Shown here one piece after another: positions 1 to 7,695 of a stretch of DNA of 48,957 nucleotides (position 1 is its first letter; each line of letters opens with the position of its first letter). Location of the stretch: NCBI GenBank assembly GCA_022767285.1, contig JALENY010000031.1, forward strand, positions 1-48,957. The letters are read 5' to 3'. The translations under genes were made by a program, and so were the position numbers. The notes below the pieces were generated by a model. It ran no database searches. It was not told the origin of the DNA and worked only from the letters and a program-made list of their open reading frames with translations. The stretch comes from Lachnospiraceae bacterium. Lineage in GTDB: Bacteria > Bacillota > Clostridia > Lachnospirales > Lachnospiraceae.

Positions 1-1
1 A

Positions 2-391
2 ATTGGTGCGATGGCTGCACAGGTTAAAGAACTTACCAGAGAAAGAGATAAGTGGAAAAGTAAGTTTCAGAAGAAAAAGCAGGAGCACGAGAACACTAAA
101 AAGGAACTGGCAGAAGTTCAGAAGGATTATCAGAAATTATCAGGTGAGAAAGAAATTCTTCAGGGGCTTGCGGACAGATATAACCGACTGTTACGCATAC
201 TGGGGAAAGATATGGTAGAAAGGCTGGTACAGGACGATATCCGGGTACAGGCAGAGCTTGAAGCGAAAAAACGGAAAGAACAGATGCCGACAAAAATGAG
301 CGACCGCATACAATGGGCAAAAGAAAGAAGTCAGGAAAGCAATGCACAACTAAAGAAGAATAAAACAAAATACAGAGGAATGGAGTTGTAG
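2..391 (+). CDS. C-terminal part of a coiled-coil mobilisation/relaxase-type protein (5' partial)
   Basis: The reading frame is open to the left window edge, so only the last ~129 residues are seen. The first ~50 residues are almost entirely K/E/Q with heptad-like spacing, indicating a long coiled coil. A more hydrophobic segment (YNRLLRILGKDMVERLV) and a basic tail follow. Such coiled-coil tails occur in Mob/Pre-type plasmid recombination proteins and relaxases of Firmicute elements, and the next gene is a transposon-type tnpV, which fits a mobile element. The N-terminal relaxase domain is outside the window, so the family call is an inference; a different element-encoded coiled-coil protein is possible. 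Confidence 0.45.
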   Translation: MGAMAAQVKELTRERDKWKSKFQKKKQEHENTKKELAEVQKDYQKLSGEKEILQGLADRYNRLLRILGKDMVERLVQDDIRVQAELEAKKRKEQMPTKMSDRIQWAKERSQESNAQLKKNKTKYRGMEL

Positions 392-395
392 GGAT

Positions 396-769
396 GTGAA
401 AATAGAGATTTATGATAAAAAGGACGGATTGAGTTACATATTACGTGGAGATTATTATCTGCCGGATCTGGAAATCAATGAGGAAGAATCTACATATGGG
501 AAATATGGAATGATGCGAAAACAGTTTTTGAAGGAACACAGGGATGCAAGTTATCAGTATCTGGTATTGACTGGAAAACTGACGGAGCATTGAATCAGGT
601 TGATAAGGAGGTCAGAGAAAAAATTGAGATGCTAGTGGAGCAGATAGTAGAGCAATGGGGTGTGACGGAAGAGTTGAAGATGCAGGATCAGATGAAATGG
701 GTCGGATTGATGAACAATATCAAAGTTTGTGCGGAAGAAATTGCATTGGAAGAAATTATATATTTGTAA
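396..769 (+). pseudogene. tnpV: tnpV-family transposon protein, frameshifted
   Basis: A GTG start lies just after the upstream stop. The first segment (396-593) carries the TnpV hallmarks GDYYLPDL, YGKYGMMRKQFLKEH and LTGKLTEH, then hits TGA at 591. Re-reading from 590 in the -1 frame gives the usual second half, with EQWGVTEELK and QMKWVGLMNNI, ending at TAA 767-769. Together they make a TnpV of about the normal ~120 residues, so one base appears to have been lost near 589-591. No classical slippery heptamer is seen, so decay (or a sequencing error) is likelier than programmed frameshifting. TnpV proteins are accessory proteins of Tn4451-like mobilisable elements with unclear biochemical role. 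Confidence 0.8.
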
Positions 770-780
770 AAATAAGAAAT

Positions 781-828
781 CTCTGTTCGAATATTTATTG
801 TTATTTAATATTCGAATGGAGTTTTTTT
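781..828 (+). terminator. Rho-independent terminator after tnpV
   Basis: A 10-bp perfect stem (TTCGAATATT at 786-795 with AATATTCGAA at 807-816) is extended by CTC/GAG pairing at 781-783 and 819-821 and followed by seven T residues. It closes the mobilisation/tnpV unit before the methyltransferase gene. Confidence 0.7.
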
Positions 829-856
829 ATGGACAAATAAATATGGTAGAAGTATA

Positions 857-1607
857 ATGAGCAAAAAAGAAAGGGGAGATTCTTATAAGAGAAGCGCCAG
901 AAAGATTTAAATTAGAAGATACAACAGTATGGTCCTTTCCGGAAAGAGGAAGTTGGGCTACACATTCGGGGAAATATAGAGGAAATTGGTCTCCATATAT
1001 TCCTAGAAACCTTATTTTACGTTATTCAAAGAAAAACGATTGGATACTAGATCAATTCTTAGGCAGTGGTACAACATTGATAGAAGCAAAGCTATTAGGA
1101 AGAAATGCTATCGGTATTGATATAAATTCTGAAGCTGTCAAGCTATCTAACACAAATCTTAATTTTGCTTGTCAAGAAAGTTCAAAAATTTTCACAAAGC
1201 AAGGAAATGCAACTGAATTATCGTTTATAAAAGATGAAAGCATAGACCTTATCTGTACGCATCCACCATACGCAAATATTATACGATACAGTAAAGAAAT
1301 TCCGGGAGATATTTCACACTTAAAATATGAGAAATTTTTGAAGGCGTTGGAGCAAGTCGCAAGAGAAGCATATAGAGTATTAAAGAAGCAGGGAATATGT
1401 GCGTTTATGATCGGAGACATACGACAGGAAGGTTATGTATTGCCTTTGGGTATGCAGTCTATGCAGAAATTTACAGATGCTGGTTTCAGACTTAAAGAAA
1501 TTATTATAAAGGAACAGCATAATTGTCGATCGTCAGATTACTGGAATAATATACAAAAAACATTTTTAATGTTAGCTCATGAATATATATTTGTTTTGGA
1601 AAAATAG
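857..1607 (+). pseudogene. N4/N6 site-specific DNA methyltransferase, probable 5' frameshift
   Basis: The main frame from about 888 to the TAG at 1605 encodes a SAM-dependent DNA methyltransferase: WSFPERGSWATHSGKYRGNWSP near the start, SAM-binding motif I (LDQFLGSGTT), and catalytic motif IV in the form THPPY followed by ANIIRY. No ATG, GTG or TTG lies between the in-frame stop at 858 and the conserved start of the domain. An ATG at 857 in the neighbouring frame gives a plausible N-terminus (MSKKERGDSY) that joins the main frame if one base near 887 is skipped. So the gene is probably frameshifted, or it starts at a near-cognate codon after the AAGGGGAG at 871. It sits beside a second methyltransferase, a C protein and an endonuclease, so it was probably part of that restriction-modification system. 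Confidence 0.6.
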
Positions 1608-1619
1608 AAACATTGTAAA

Positions 1620-1650
1620 AAAGGAGATACCGGTGATGAGTATCTCCTTT
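1620..1650. terminator. Bidirectional terminator between convergent methyltransferase genes
   Basis: Perfect 11-bp arms (AAAGGAGATAC and GTATCTCCTTT) flank a 9-nt loop, with A residues before and T residues after. It lies between the convergent genes ending at 1607 and 1655. Confidence 0.8.
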
Positions 1651-1654
1651 GATT

Positions 1655-2518
1655 CTACCAGGTAAGAAGTAGCTTGTCATGCACTACTTCATTTTGCATG
1701 GTTTGGCCAGCGTTTTGTAAGCGATCAATCATAGAGGTGCCACAGTCTACAAATACTTCCCGCTTAAATAAACCAGTGGGCGGAGTGATGGAGATATCTT
1801 TTTTATTTGATTCTCTAGTACCGTTGATTGACAGCATAACATAAACCCCCCTTGCTTTACACTCTGCAATTTTGGCAAATAAATTTTCAATATTGAAAGT
1901 TTGAGCGCCGTAAATAATACTTTGGCTATGTGTATACGGGGGATCACAGTAAATGACATCTCCTGGTTTGGCTTTATCCATGCATTCTTCAAATGGCATA
2001 GTTGAGAATGTTGAATCCTTTATAAGAGTATGCCATAAATCTACCCTTTTTGAAAAAGTTTCTGGTTTAATAGGATTATGTGGACCTTTTGGAGTAGACA
2101 TATACCCATCAGCCTTCCGAAAACGTATTATGCCGGAATAACATGTACGTGATAAAAGGCAGAAATCTAATGCATTGTGATTATTATTAAATCTATCTCG
2201 GATTTCATTATATTTATCGGAAGGATTCTGATAATATTCTTCGATTTCTTTTGAGTAATATTCTTTGATTTGTTGTGGATCATATTTAACAATATTAAAA
2301 ATGTCAATTAAAAACGGTAAAATATCACTGGCATATGAATGAACAAACACAGGAGTTTGGTTTATACTGTTTTGGTATAGTAATTGTGCCATTACAGCAC
2401 CACTACCTAAAAAGGGCTCATAATAATCATTAAATTGTTCAGGCATATATGAAATAATGGTTTCAGCAAATCTCTGTTTATTCCCTATCCACTTTAATAA
2501 TGCTGGTACTTTGGACAT
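1655..2518 (-). CDS. D12-class adenine-specific DNA methyltransferase
   Basis: A 287-residue Dam-like N6-adenine methyltransferase. Visible motifs are the N-terminal KWIGNK (residues 9-14, equivalent of the FKxxGxK motif), SAM motif I YEPFLGSG (33-40), and catalytic DPPY at 192-195 followed by THSQS. Length and motif order match the MethyltransfD12 family. The start is supported by GAGGAT about 7 nt upstream on the minus strand. It is transcribed divergently from the C gene across a shared 85-bp operator region, the usual layout in C-regulated type II systems, where methylase and endonuclease expression are timed differently. It should protect the host against the nuclease at 2824. The target sequence cannot be read from the protein. 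Confidence 0.9.
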   Translation of the reverse strand: MSKVPALLKWIGNKQRFAETIISYMPEQFNDYYEPFLGSGAVMAQLLYQNSINQTPVFVHSYASDILPFLIDIFNIVKYDPQQIKEYYSKEIEEYYQNPSDKYNEIRDRFNNNHNALDFCLLSRTCYSGIIRFRKADGYMSTPKGPHNPIKPETFSKRVDLWHTLIKDSTFSTMPFEECMDKAKPGDVIYCDPPYTHSQSIIYGAQTFNIENLFAKIAECKARGVYVMLSINGTRESNKKDISITPPTGLFKREVFVDCGTSMIDRLQNAGQTMQNEVVHDKLLLTW

Positions 2519-2537
2519 TGTTCAATCCTCGCATGTA

Positions 2538-2579
2538 ACTTATAGTCTGTAGACTCAAAGTCTACAGTGCTATTATAAT
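2538..2579 (+). promoter_or_regulatory. C-box operator and C-gene promoter
   Basis: Two ACT-N3-AGT sites lie 15 bp apart: ACTTATAGT at 2538-2546 and ACTCAAAGT at 2553-2561. The second is the core of a perfect palindrome, GTAGACTCAAAGTCTAC (2549-2565). This is the organisation of C-boxes bound by restriction-modification controller proteins. A consensus -10 TATAAT (2574-2579) lies just downstream, while the position for a -35 box falls inside the operator and matches poorly, as expected for a C-activated promoter. The same sites overlap the upstream region of the divergent methylase. Confidence 0.8.
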
Positions 2580-2603
2580 TTAACTAATTGGAGGTGTCAA
2601 GCA

Positions 2604-2837
2604 ATGCAGGAAGAAATACGTGTCGCTTATGGAAAAGCTGTAAGAACAATACGACAAAATAAGAAAATATCGCAGGAAGAATTAGCTGATTTATGTGGAC
2701 TACATAGAACATATATAAGTGACATAGAACTTGGTAAGCGCAATGTTTCTTTGGAAAACATAGATAAAATTGCGCATGCATTGCAAGTAAAAAAATCTGA
2801 ATTATTTGTTGAGGTGGAGCAATATGAGAGCATTTAA
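2604..2837 (+). CDS. Restriction-modification controller (C) protein, XRE-type HTH
   Basis: A 77-residue single-domain XRE repressor/activator. The helix-turn-helix is clear: ISQEELADLCGLHRTYISDIELGKRNVSLENIDKIAHAL. Size and sequence are typical of C proteins, which bind their C-box as two dimers, first activating and then repressing the C-R transcript. GGAGGT lies 8 nt before the ATG. The 3' end overlaps the start of the endonuclease gene by 14 bp, giving coupled translation, and the C-box is directly upstream. Context and operator together make the assignment strong. Confidence 0.9.
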   Translation: MQEEIRVAYGKAVRTIRQNKKISQEELADLCGLHRTYISDIELGKRNVSLENIDKIAHALQVKKSELFVEVEQYESI

Positions 2838-3633
2838 GGAGTTTAAACGAGAAGATAAATCGTTTTGGTTTTTTATTCGATTTATTAGTGAAAAATTGGG
2901 GTATTCTAAAAAAGGGATTGTTTTAACCTATACAGTAGAACAAATAGAAAAACTCTGTGAAAAAGAGAATATTGAAGTTTCGCCTGATAGAATCAATAAA
3001 GCTGTTTTGTATTGCAATATGCGGGCAGATTTATTAAATAATACAATTGAAAAAAATCTGATGGATGTTGATGAGGCAAAGCAGATATTTGAAGAAATGA
3101 GAAACAGCGGAAAATATAAATGTAAGCTTATTATGAACAAGCAACGCAAAGAGATCAAAAAAGTAAATTATTTTACAGCGATTATAACTATGATAGCGGA
3201 AGAAATGCTTGGAGGAGATGAGGAGTTCAATCCAGATCCAAGAGGACTTGTATATTTGTTGAATAACCGCAAAATTATTGGAGCATCTTCTAGAAGATTT
3301 GATGGGGCATATCCATCGATTTATAATCCTAAAATAGTATGGGAAATAAAAGAGTATTATTATTCTAAATCATTTGGAAGTCGTGTTGCAGATGCAGTGT
3401 ATGAAGCTGAACTTGATGGATATGAGTTTAATGAAATATATGATAGAACTGGACAACAGGTATATCATGTGATGTTTATTGACAGTCATTATACTTTTTG
3501 GGGACAAGGGAAATCATATTTGTGTCGGTTTGTTGATACACTTAATATGGGACTTATTGATGAACTTATTGTTGGAAAAGAAGTTCTGACAAGATGGAGA
3601 GAAGTTCTTGCAGAATTTAATGAAAAGGAATAA
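2824..3633 (+). CDS. Predicted type II restriction endonuclease (PD-(D/E)XK candidate)
   Basis: The ATG at 2824 follows GAGGTGG and overlaps the C gene by 14 bp, so I prefer it to the longer reading starting at 2806. The 269-residue protein has no motif that I can tie to a named enzyme. A PD-(D/E)XK-like signature is visible as D160 (RRFDGAYP) followed 14 residues later by E174-I-K176 in IVWEIKEYYYSKSFGSR. Position behind a C protein and next to a D12 methylase is the main reason for the endonuclease call. With two methyltransferase genes in the locus, the target may be asymmetric (type IIS-like); this is inference. Confidence 0.7.
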   Translation: MRAFKEFKREDKSFWFFIRFISEKLGYSKKGIVLTYTVEQIEKLCEKENIEVSPDRINKAVLYCNMRADLLNNTIEKNLMDVDEAKQIFEEMRNSGKYKCKLIMNKQRKEIKKVNYFTAIITMIAEEMLGGDEEFNPDPRGLVYLLNNRKIIGASSRRFDGAYPSIYNPKIVWEIKEYYYSKSFGSRVADAVYEAELDGYEFNEIYDRTGQQVYHVMFIDSHYTFWGQGKSYLCRFVDTLNMGLIDELIVGKEVLTRWREVLAEFNEKE

Positions 3634-3670
3634 TGTTTAGCGGAATAAAAATTTTTACAGGAGAGTAGAT

Positions 3671-4747
3671 ATGGATATTAGTGCAGAAATTCAGAAATAT
3701 CGTCAAGAAATAAAATCGGAAAGAATGGATATGTCTTTTGGAGAAATAATTAATATGTACAGAGATAAAGAAATAATTATTTCGCCAGAATATCAGAGAG
3801 CTTTTCGATGGGATGAACAAAGACAGTCAGATTTTATAGAATCGATATTGTTAGGAATCCCATTTCCCTCTATTTTTGTGGCAACGAATCCTGATGGAAA
3901 ATGGGAGTTGATTGATGGGCTACAAAGAGTATCGACTGTGCTATCTTTTTTTAATGAATTGAAAGATGAAGAAGGAAATCCGTATCCCAAAAATGGCTTG
4001 AAATTGGTAGAAGGAAGTATGTTGAAAGGATTGAAGGATATTACTATTGACACTTTGCCATTGGAATATAAATTGCAAATTAAACGTACTCCATGCAGGG
4101 TAGAGATTATTCTTAAAGAAAGCGAATTTAAAATGAGATATGAGCTTTTTAAAAGATTAAATACCGGAGGAGAAGGATTATCAAGACAAGAAATAAGAAA
4201 CTGTATATTTAGAGGATTAGACAGTAGATATAGTGAATTTGTTGCTGAATTGGCACAAAATAATATTTTTAGAGAAATAGTAAATATTAGTATATCGAAT
4301 GAAGAAAAAATGTATTATGAAGAACTTGTATTAAGATATTTAACATTAAAAAATAAAGGTACAAGATATTCACAAGCGAATATACAGGATTATATGGATG
4401 ATTATTTGGAAAGTCAATGTAGAGCATTTGACGATACGCAGATTGAAACAGATAAAGTCTTGTTTTCCAATATAATGAAGAGTTTAGAAAAACTGAAGAA
4501 CGAAAATATTTTTAAATTGGGAAAGAGATATTTTACTACAAGTATGTATGATGCAATAATGCTCAGTTTGTCAGATAGCACAGTCGATTTAGAAAAATTG
4601 AATATTGAACAATTGGGTGAAAAAATAGCAAGATTGAAGGAAAGTGTTGATTTTAATAAATATGTTGGATCAGCAAGTAGCAATCCAACTAGTATAACCA
4701 ATAAGGTTAAAATTGCCAAAAAAGTGTTGTTGGGTATTACGGAGTAA
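3671..4747 (+). CDS. DUF262 domain protein (GmrS/ParB-like), no HNH domain
   Basis: The N-terminal half is a DUF262 domain: YQRAFRW (residues 41-47), SILLGIPFPSIF (58-69), and the nucleotide-handling motif IDGLQRVST (81-89; the usual form is DGQQR). DUF262 proteins such as GmrSD, BrxU and SspE act against phage DNA, sensing modification and using NTP hydrolysis to drive cleavage. This protein is only 358 residues, and its helical C-terminus lacks the DUF1524 HNH nuclease found in fused GmrSD proteins. AGGAGAG precedes the ATG. The HEPN gene follows after 3 bp, so the two are presumably one operon, and the partner may supply the nuclease. Codon use is strongly AT-rich, unlike the backbone. Confidence 0.85.
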   Translation: MDISAEIQKYRQEIKSERMDMSFGEIINMYRDKEIIISPEYQRAFRWDEQRQSDFIESILLGIPFPSIFVATNPDGKWELIDGLQRVSTVLSFFNELKDEEGNPYPKNGLKLVEGSMLKGLKDITIDTLPLEYKLQIKRTPCRVEIILKESEFKMRYELFKRLNTGGEGLSRQEIRNCIFRGLDSRYSEFVAELAQNNIFREIVNISISNEEKMYYEELVLRYLTLKNKGTRYSQANIQDYMDDYLESQCRAFDDTQIETDKVLFSNIMKSLEKLKNENIFKLGKRYFTTSMYDAIMLSLSDSTVDLEKLNIEQLGEKIARLKESVDFNKYVGSASSNPTSITNKVKIAKKVLLGITE

Positions 4748-4750
4748 AAG

Positions 4751-5386
4751 ATGCATCAACTTACAGAAGAAATTATTGCCAGTAAAGAGTGGCGGGTTAG
4801 GGAGTTAGAATCTTTAAAAAAGATAGGAGTTATTGCACTTAATGAGTATCCGGCAAGAGAACAACAACAATATTATAGAATGTGCATACCTTATATATAT
4901 GCTCATTGGGAAGGATTTGTAGTTGAAAGTTTCAAATCACTCATTACATATTTGAATAATGAACAGTTAGATAAAAAAATTGTGATTAATGAATTATATA
5001 CTTTTTCTTTACAAAAGGTATTGAAACCTCTTTCCGGGAAACAAAGTTTTGAGCAGTTATCTCAATTTGTGGAAAAATTTGTAAAAGATTTTGATAGAGA
5101 ATTGTATATTGATCCGTCTTTGCTTACTGCGAATTCAAATTTGAATTATAAACAAATGACAATTATATTGAGTAAATTTGGGATGAATAATTGTTTAGAA
5201 AAATATAAATCAGATATAAATCAATTGGTAAATCAAAGAAATAGTATAGCTCATGGAGAAAATGGAATAATTATAGAAAGAAATCATGTTTCAAATAAAA
5301 TAATTGTATTGCAAGAGATGTTTGATTTAATTATTCTGGAGTTTGAAAATTATTTATCTCAAAAGTCGTATTTAAAAAGTGTGTAA
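4751..5386 (+). CDS. MAE_28990/MAE_18760-like HEPN nuclease
   Basis: A 211-residue all-alpha protein. The N-terminal part has YYRMCIPYIYAHWEGFVVES (41-60), characteristic of the MAE_28990/MAE_18760 HEPN families. The C-terminal part has QRNSIAHGE, containing the HEPN ribonuclease motif R163-x4-H168 intact. HEPN proteins of this type are predicted metal-independent RNases in defence and abortive-infection systems, and comparative genomics has linked these families with DUF262 proteins. The gene starts 3 bp after the DUF262 stop, with GGAG just upstream. Likely role (inference): an RNA-cleaving effector controlled by the DUF262 sensor. No membrane segment or signal peptide is seen. Confidence 0.8.
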   Translation: MHQLTEEIIASKEWRVRELESLKKIGVIALNEYPAREQQQYYRMCIPYIYAHWEGFVVESFKSLITYLNNEQLDKKIVINELYTFSLQKVLKPLSGKQSFEQLSQFVEKFVKDFDRELYIDPSLLTANSNLNYKQMTIILSKFGMNNCLEKYKSDINQLVNQRNSIAHGENGIIIERNHVSNKIIVLQEMFDLIILEFENYLSQKSYLKSV

Positions 5387-5395
5387 AATTATAAA

Positions 5396-5415
5396 CATGG
5401 TGTGATAACACCATG
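5396..5415. repeat. Perfect 8-bp inverted repeat near the island's right end
   Basis: CATGGTGT-GATA-ACACCATG. It lies 10 bp after the HEPN stop and about 110 bp before the tuf fragment. No T-run follows, so it is a weak terminator at best; it could be a recombinase-related terminal structure. The remaining ~100 bp up to 5523 hold nothing else I recognise. Confidence 0.5.
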
Positions 5416-5523
5416 ATAACAAAATCCTCAAAAACCACATGGATACGACGAAAAATCTGTATTTTCCCACACAAAACGCACGAAAAATCGCCATTTACAC
5501 CTAGCAACACACCATTCTGATAC

Positions 5524-5577
5524 CGTGAAGGTGGACGTACTGTTGGATCAGGCCGTGTTGCTACCGTTATCGAGTAA
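5524..5577 (+). pseudogene. tuf: Displaced 3' end of tuf (EF-Tu), island boundary
   Basis: In the + frame these 54 bases read REGGRTVGSGRVATVIE followed by TAA, the invariant C-terminus of elongation factor Tu. Upstream of the Arg codon the frame reads a Tyr and then a stop, and all similarity to EF-Tu ends. This is therefore the native 3' end of tuf cut off from its gene body. It is followed at normal distance by a strong terminator, as expected for the tuf operon. An element that integrates in the 3' end of tuf and restores the gene at its other end would leave exactly this remnant. Confidence 0.85.
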
Positions 5578-5613
5578 TCAATCGGTCAGTTACTAATATG
5601 AAATGAATTTATG

Positions 5614-5644
5614 CCCCGGAAGCTTAGGCTTCCGGGGTTTTTTT
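5614..5644 (+). terminator. tuf terminator
   Basis: A 10-bp GC-rich perfect stem (CCCCGGAAGC / GCTTCCGGGG) with a TTAG loop and seven T residues. It lies 37 bp after the tuf stop codon. Confidence 0.9.
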
Positions 5645-5697
5645 GAAATGAAAGAGGCAATTTTCCATTCCTAAGTATCGAGGGATAGAGCGGTATA

Positions 5698-5746
5698 AAA
5701 AAATGAATGATGACAGGTAATAATTACTTGTCATCATTCATTTTTT
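5698..5746. terminator. Bidirectional terminator between tuf and the ligase gene
   Basis: A long, almost perfect hairpin: AAAAAATGAATGATGACA pairs with the matching arm ending in TTTTTT, and the loop side extends through GGTAA/TTACT with one wobble pair. The A-run and T-run on either side make it work on both strands, fitting the convergent genes. Confidence 0.85.
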
Positions 5747-5793
5747 AGATAAGTAAATATTGATATTACTTTGGGATTAGAACAGTTTCAAAG

Positions 5794-7530
5794 TTATACT
5801 GCCTTTTTAACTTTCAGATCTTCCTTCAAACCAATCCGGTTTGTTTTAAAGTGGAAGAACGGTCTTTCCGCAAGTTCAATAATCTCTACCGGGATTTCAT
5901 GGTCATCCAGTACTGCTAAAATAGACTCGCGCACATCATCAACAGTGCAGCCATCCTCCAGTACAACGAACAGATAGGGCAGAAAATAACCCTTGTGTTC
6001 CTCATCCGGTGCGGTTACAAAGAATTCGTCCACAATACCAGGGATTTTGGCATCCACCACTTTATTTTCCATAGTCAGGTCAATAAGGCGTCCGCCGCCA
6101 TAGCGTTCGCAGTGGCCGCGTGTGAGAGCAAACACGATACCCTCTTCATTCATATAGCCGATATCGCCGGTGTGAAGCCATACCATACCATCCGCATGCA
6201 ACTGCAATGCTTTTTTTGTGGCGGATTTGGAATCATAGCCAAGCATATTGCCGGGACCCGAAACGCAGATCTCACCTATTTGGTTGTAAGACAGTTCTTC
6301 CTGGGTACCGGGTTCGAAAATGCCGATTGTATTCAGCGGCATTGGAATGCCGATATTTCCGTTTTCAATGGGCTGTGAGAAGCAGGGAAGTGTGATACTG
6401 GAACCGGCTTCGCTCTGTCCATAGCCTGTGGTGTAAATTGCTTTACAATTGTGGTCATTTAAGTATTTTTGCGCGCGGGCGAGCTGTCCATTATTCAGAG
6501 CCTCGCAGCCTGCACCTGCAAAAAGAAGATGAGACAGATCATAATCTGCAGGAATCCTTTTACTGCCCATGATCAGTTCAAGGAACATGGGGATGTGCGG
6601 CCAGCAGTTCGGACGGTAACGCATGATTTCCAGATCCAGGTCATTAAGCTCGCAAAATGGATCAAGAATTAAAAGCTTGTTCGATGCCAGTGGCATCAGT
6701 ATCATGGAAACGACTACTGCCACCAGAACCGGAGGTAAAGCGGTCAGCAGCCAGGTGGGACGGAAGTCACCGGAAGCAGCGTAGGGTGCGAGTTGCTGGA
6801 GAACGCCGATCATAGTATGGGCAGAATGAATGACCTGTTTGGACGGACCGGTGGATCCGCTTGTGTAGGCGCGGAACAGCGGACGATTCCAGTCAACCGG
6901 GGCATTTACTTCGCCGGTATAATTGCGTCCTGCATCCAGAAACTCTGTCCAGGTAACCGTCGAAGGACCTTTTGCCGGATGTTTTGTATATTGATTTATA
7001 ATACAGCTGTGTATATGGGGCGGCATAGCATTACGATCTGCGGACTCGTAAGGAGACAGCAAAATAACATGCTCGATTCCTGCTTCATATACGTACGCGT
7101 CCATATGTTTGCGGCTCAGGAAGTCATGGGCAAAAATTGTGTTTACATTTGCCTTCTTTACTGCATCTACATTTTCCTCCAGAGTGTTATCGCGGCAGAG
7201 CAAGGATGCGCCGATTTTTTCCGCTGCCAGCAATAAAAATAAAAATTGCGGTACCGAACGGAAGAAGACCGGAATCTGATCTCCTTCTCCAAAACCGTAG
7301 GCTTTCAGTGCTTTAGCAGCAAGATCAGCTTCTTCGAAAATGGTTTCCCATGTAAAATCAGTGCCGTAGTAATGCATAGCCACCACATCTTTTCCAGGGC
7401 ATGCATTTTTCAAAAAGTCGGCCAGCGTGCATTCCGGAACACACAGCTGTTTTATTTCATCCGGGTAAAATTTCAGCCATGGGCGGTCAATACTGGGTTT
7501 ACCGGTAATATTCTTTTCCTTCATAATCAT
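5794..7530 (-). CDS. AMP-forming acyl-CoA synthetase/ligase (ANL superfamily)
   Basis: An adenylate-forming enzyme of ~578 residues. Signature motifs are the P-loop AYTSGSTGPSKQVIHS, the A5 motif YGQSEAG, and the A7 motif HTGDIGYMNEEG; the C-terminal subdomain is present but its A10 region (FHFKTNRIGLKED) departs from the usual GK motif. The family activates a carboxylic acid with ATP to an acyl-adenylate and usually forms the CoA thioester; the substrate cannot be read here. The start at 7530 is preferred because AGGAAAG lies 6 nt upstream; the reading can be extended to 7572 without a good ribosome binding site. The XRE regulator next to it on the same strand may control it. The 3' end faces tuf across a bidirectional terminator. 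Confidence 0.85.
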   Translation of the reverse strand: MIMKEKNITGKPSIDRPWLKFYPDEIKQLCVPECTLADFLKNACPGKDVVAMHYYGTDFTWETIFEEADLAAKALKAYGFGEGDQIPVFFRSVPQFLFLLLAAEKIGASLLCRDNTLEENVDAVKKANVNTIFAHDFLSRKHMDAYVYEAGIEHVILLSPYESADRNAMPPHIHSCIINQYTKHPAKGPSTVTWTEFLDAGRNYTGEVNAPVDWNRPLFRAYTSGSTGPSKQVIHSAHTMIGVLQQLAPYAASGDFRPTWLLTALPPVLVAVVVSMILMPLASNKLLILDPFCELNDLDLEIMRYRPNCWPHIPMFLELIMGSKRIPADYDLSHLLFAGAGCEALNNGQLARAQKYLNDHNCKAIYTTGYGQSEAGSSITLPCFSQPIENGNIGIPMPLNTIGIFEPGTQEELSYNQIGEICVSGPGNMLGYDSKSATKKALQLHADGMVWLHTGDIGYMNEEGIVFALTRGHCERYGGGRLIDLTMENKVVDAKIPGIVDEFFVTAPDEEHKGYFLPYLFVVLEDGCTVDDVRESILAVLDDHEIPVEIIELAERPFFHFKTNRIGLKEDLKVKKAV

Positions 7531-7695
7531 TTCTCGCTTTCCTGTAATATTTTGTAATGCTGAACATATCAATGCAGATATCTGGTGGTAGTCTCGTCCA
7601 GTATATCGAACGTGTATCTACACATTAACATAACATTCCAGTGATATCACGTGAAAGTGCTAGAGGAAAAGTGAAAAAAATGAATCACAAATTAT

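Noticed and set aside
3671-4747. Complete single-chain GmrSD-type IV restriction enzyme
   Set aside because: Only 358 residues; no DUF1524/HNH motif in the C-terminal half.
5396-5415. Terminal inverted repeat of a transposon
   Set aside because: Only one copy is visible in the window and the arms are 8 bp; reported as a simple inverted repeat.
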